Origin: Effrenium voratum
Lineage: Eukaryota > Sar > Dinophyceae > Suessiales > Symbiodiniaceae
Assembly: GCA_963377175.1 (NCBI GenBank)
Contig: CAUJNA010000530.1
Span: 23,501 to 87,500, forward strand
Length of the DNA stretch: 64,000 bases
Reading direction: 5' to 3'
Shown here: one piece after another, positions 63,743 through 64,000 of the stretch
How the letters are laid out: each line of letters starts with the position of its first letter
How positions within the stretch are numbered: position 1 is the first letter of the stretch
Notes under the pieces: generated by a model
The model's input: only the letters and a program-made list of their open reading frames with translations
Databases searched by the model: none
What the model was told of the DNA's origin: nothing
Translations under genes and position numbers: made by a program

Positions 63743-64000
63743 TGCAGGGCAGGATTGTAGGCCAAAGACTTGCCGCTTGACCCAAACAGCCCTTTCTTGC
63801 CCTTTCCTAGAGGGCTCTCCGGAGCCTCAGCCCTGCACAGCTGTGGCAGCCCCCAAGCAAGGGAGGTCACAAAACCCAAGCCAAGAATTGCGATAAAGAT
63901 CAGCAGCCCCCCGATGGAACATCCAGCGCACTCACACCGGCAATGACAAGGAGCCGGAGCAGGTGGATCAATCGTAGTGGCGTGACTAATCCAACCGGCC
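63743..64000. other. Upstream flank of the DIRS-like element
   Basis: Possibly the 5' terminal region of the element. No repeat partner is visible inside the window. Confidence 0.4.

Overview
The window looks like nuclear DNA of a dinoflagellate or close relative. Supporting signs are low gene density, long tetranucleotide microsatellites, GC-AG introns alongside GT-AG ones, sequences resembling the dinoflagellate spliced leader inside LTRs, and several retroelement types. This is inference; no rRNA or barcode gene is present. Most coding sequence lies on the minus strand. I see no tRNA, rRNA, CRISPR or bacterial-type operon.

Layout. (1) 1-14076: copy A of a giant Ty1/copia-type LTR retrotransposon on the minus strand, cut by the left window edge. 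One reading frame runs unbroken from 13629 to base 1 (4543 codons). It carries coiled-coil/Gag, two CCCH zinc fingers, protease, integrase, reverse transcriptase and RNase H. More than 1700 further codons follow where copia elements normally stop, including a methyltransferase-like segment. (2) 14077-23340: gene-poor DNA with a 665-bp CTGT array and a decayed Gag-like remnant. (3) 23346-26183: a small scrambled copia-like element with LTRs and a perfect 5-bp target duplication. (4) 27782-30244: exons of a VPS13-like lipid-transfer protein, probably the only host gene identifiable here. (5) 30.2-41.8 kb: repeat-rich DNA, including a 320-bp direct-repeat pair around a purine-rich core. (6) 41857-55789: copy B of the giant element, with both 350-bp LTRs and GTAAT target duplications. 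It lacks about 4 kb (nucleocapsid, protease, integrase) and has frameshifts and a nonsense codon, but it shows the 3' end missing from copy A. There the extension encodes a recognisable Tpt1/KptA RNA 2'-phosphotransferase domain with all four catalytic residues. (7) 57.1-58.2 kb: a TACA/ATTAC array. (8) 58580-63742: a degenerate DIRS-like tyrosine-recombinase retroelement (Gag, RT/RNase H, recombinase, methyltransferase-like).

Combining the two copies, the intact giant element would be about 18.1 kb with a polyprotein near 5,500 residues. Its primer-binding site fits the 5' half of an isoleucine tRNA cleaved in the anticodon stem-loop. Together with the Tpt1 domain this suggests, as an untested idea, that the element encodes its own enzyme for repairing tRNA ends.
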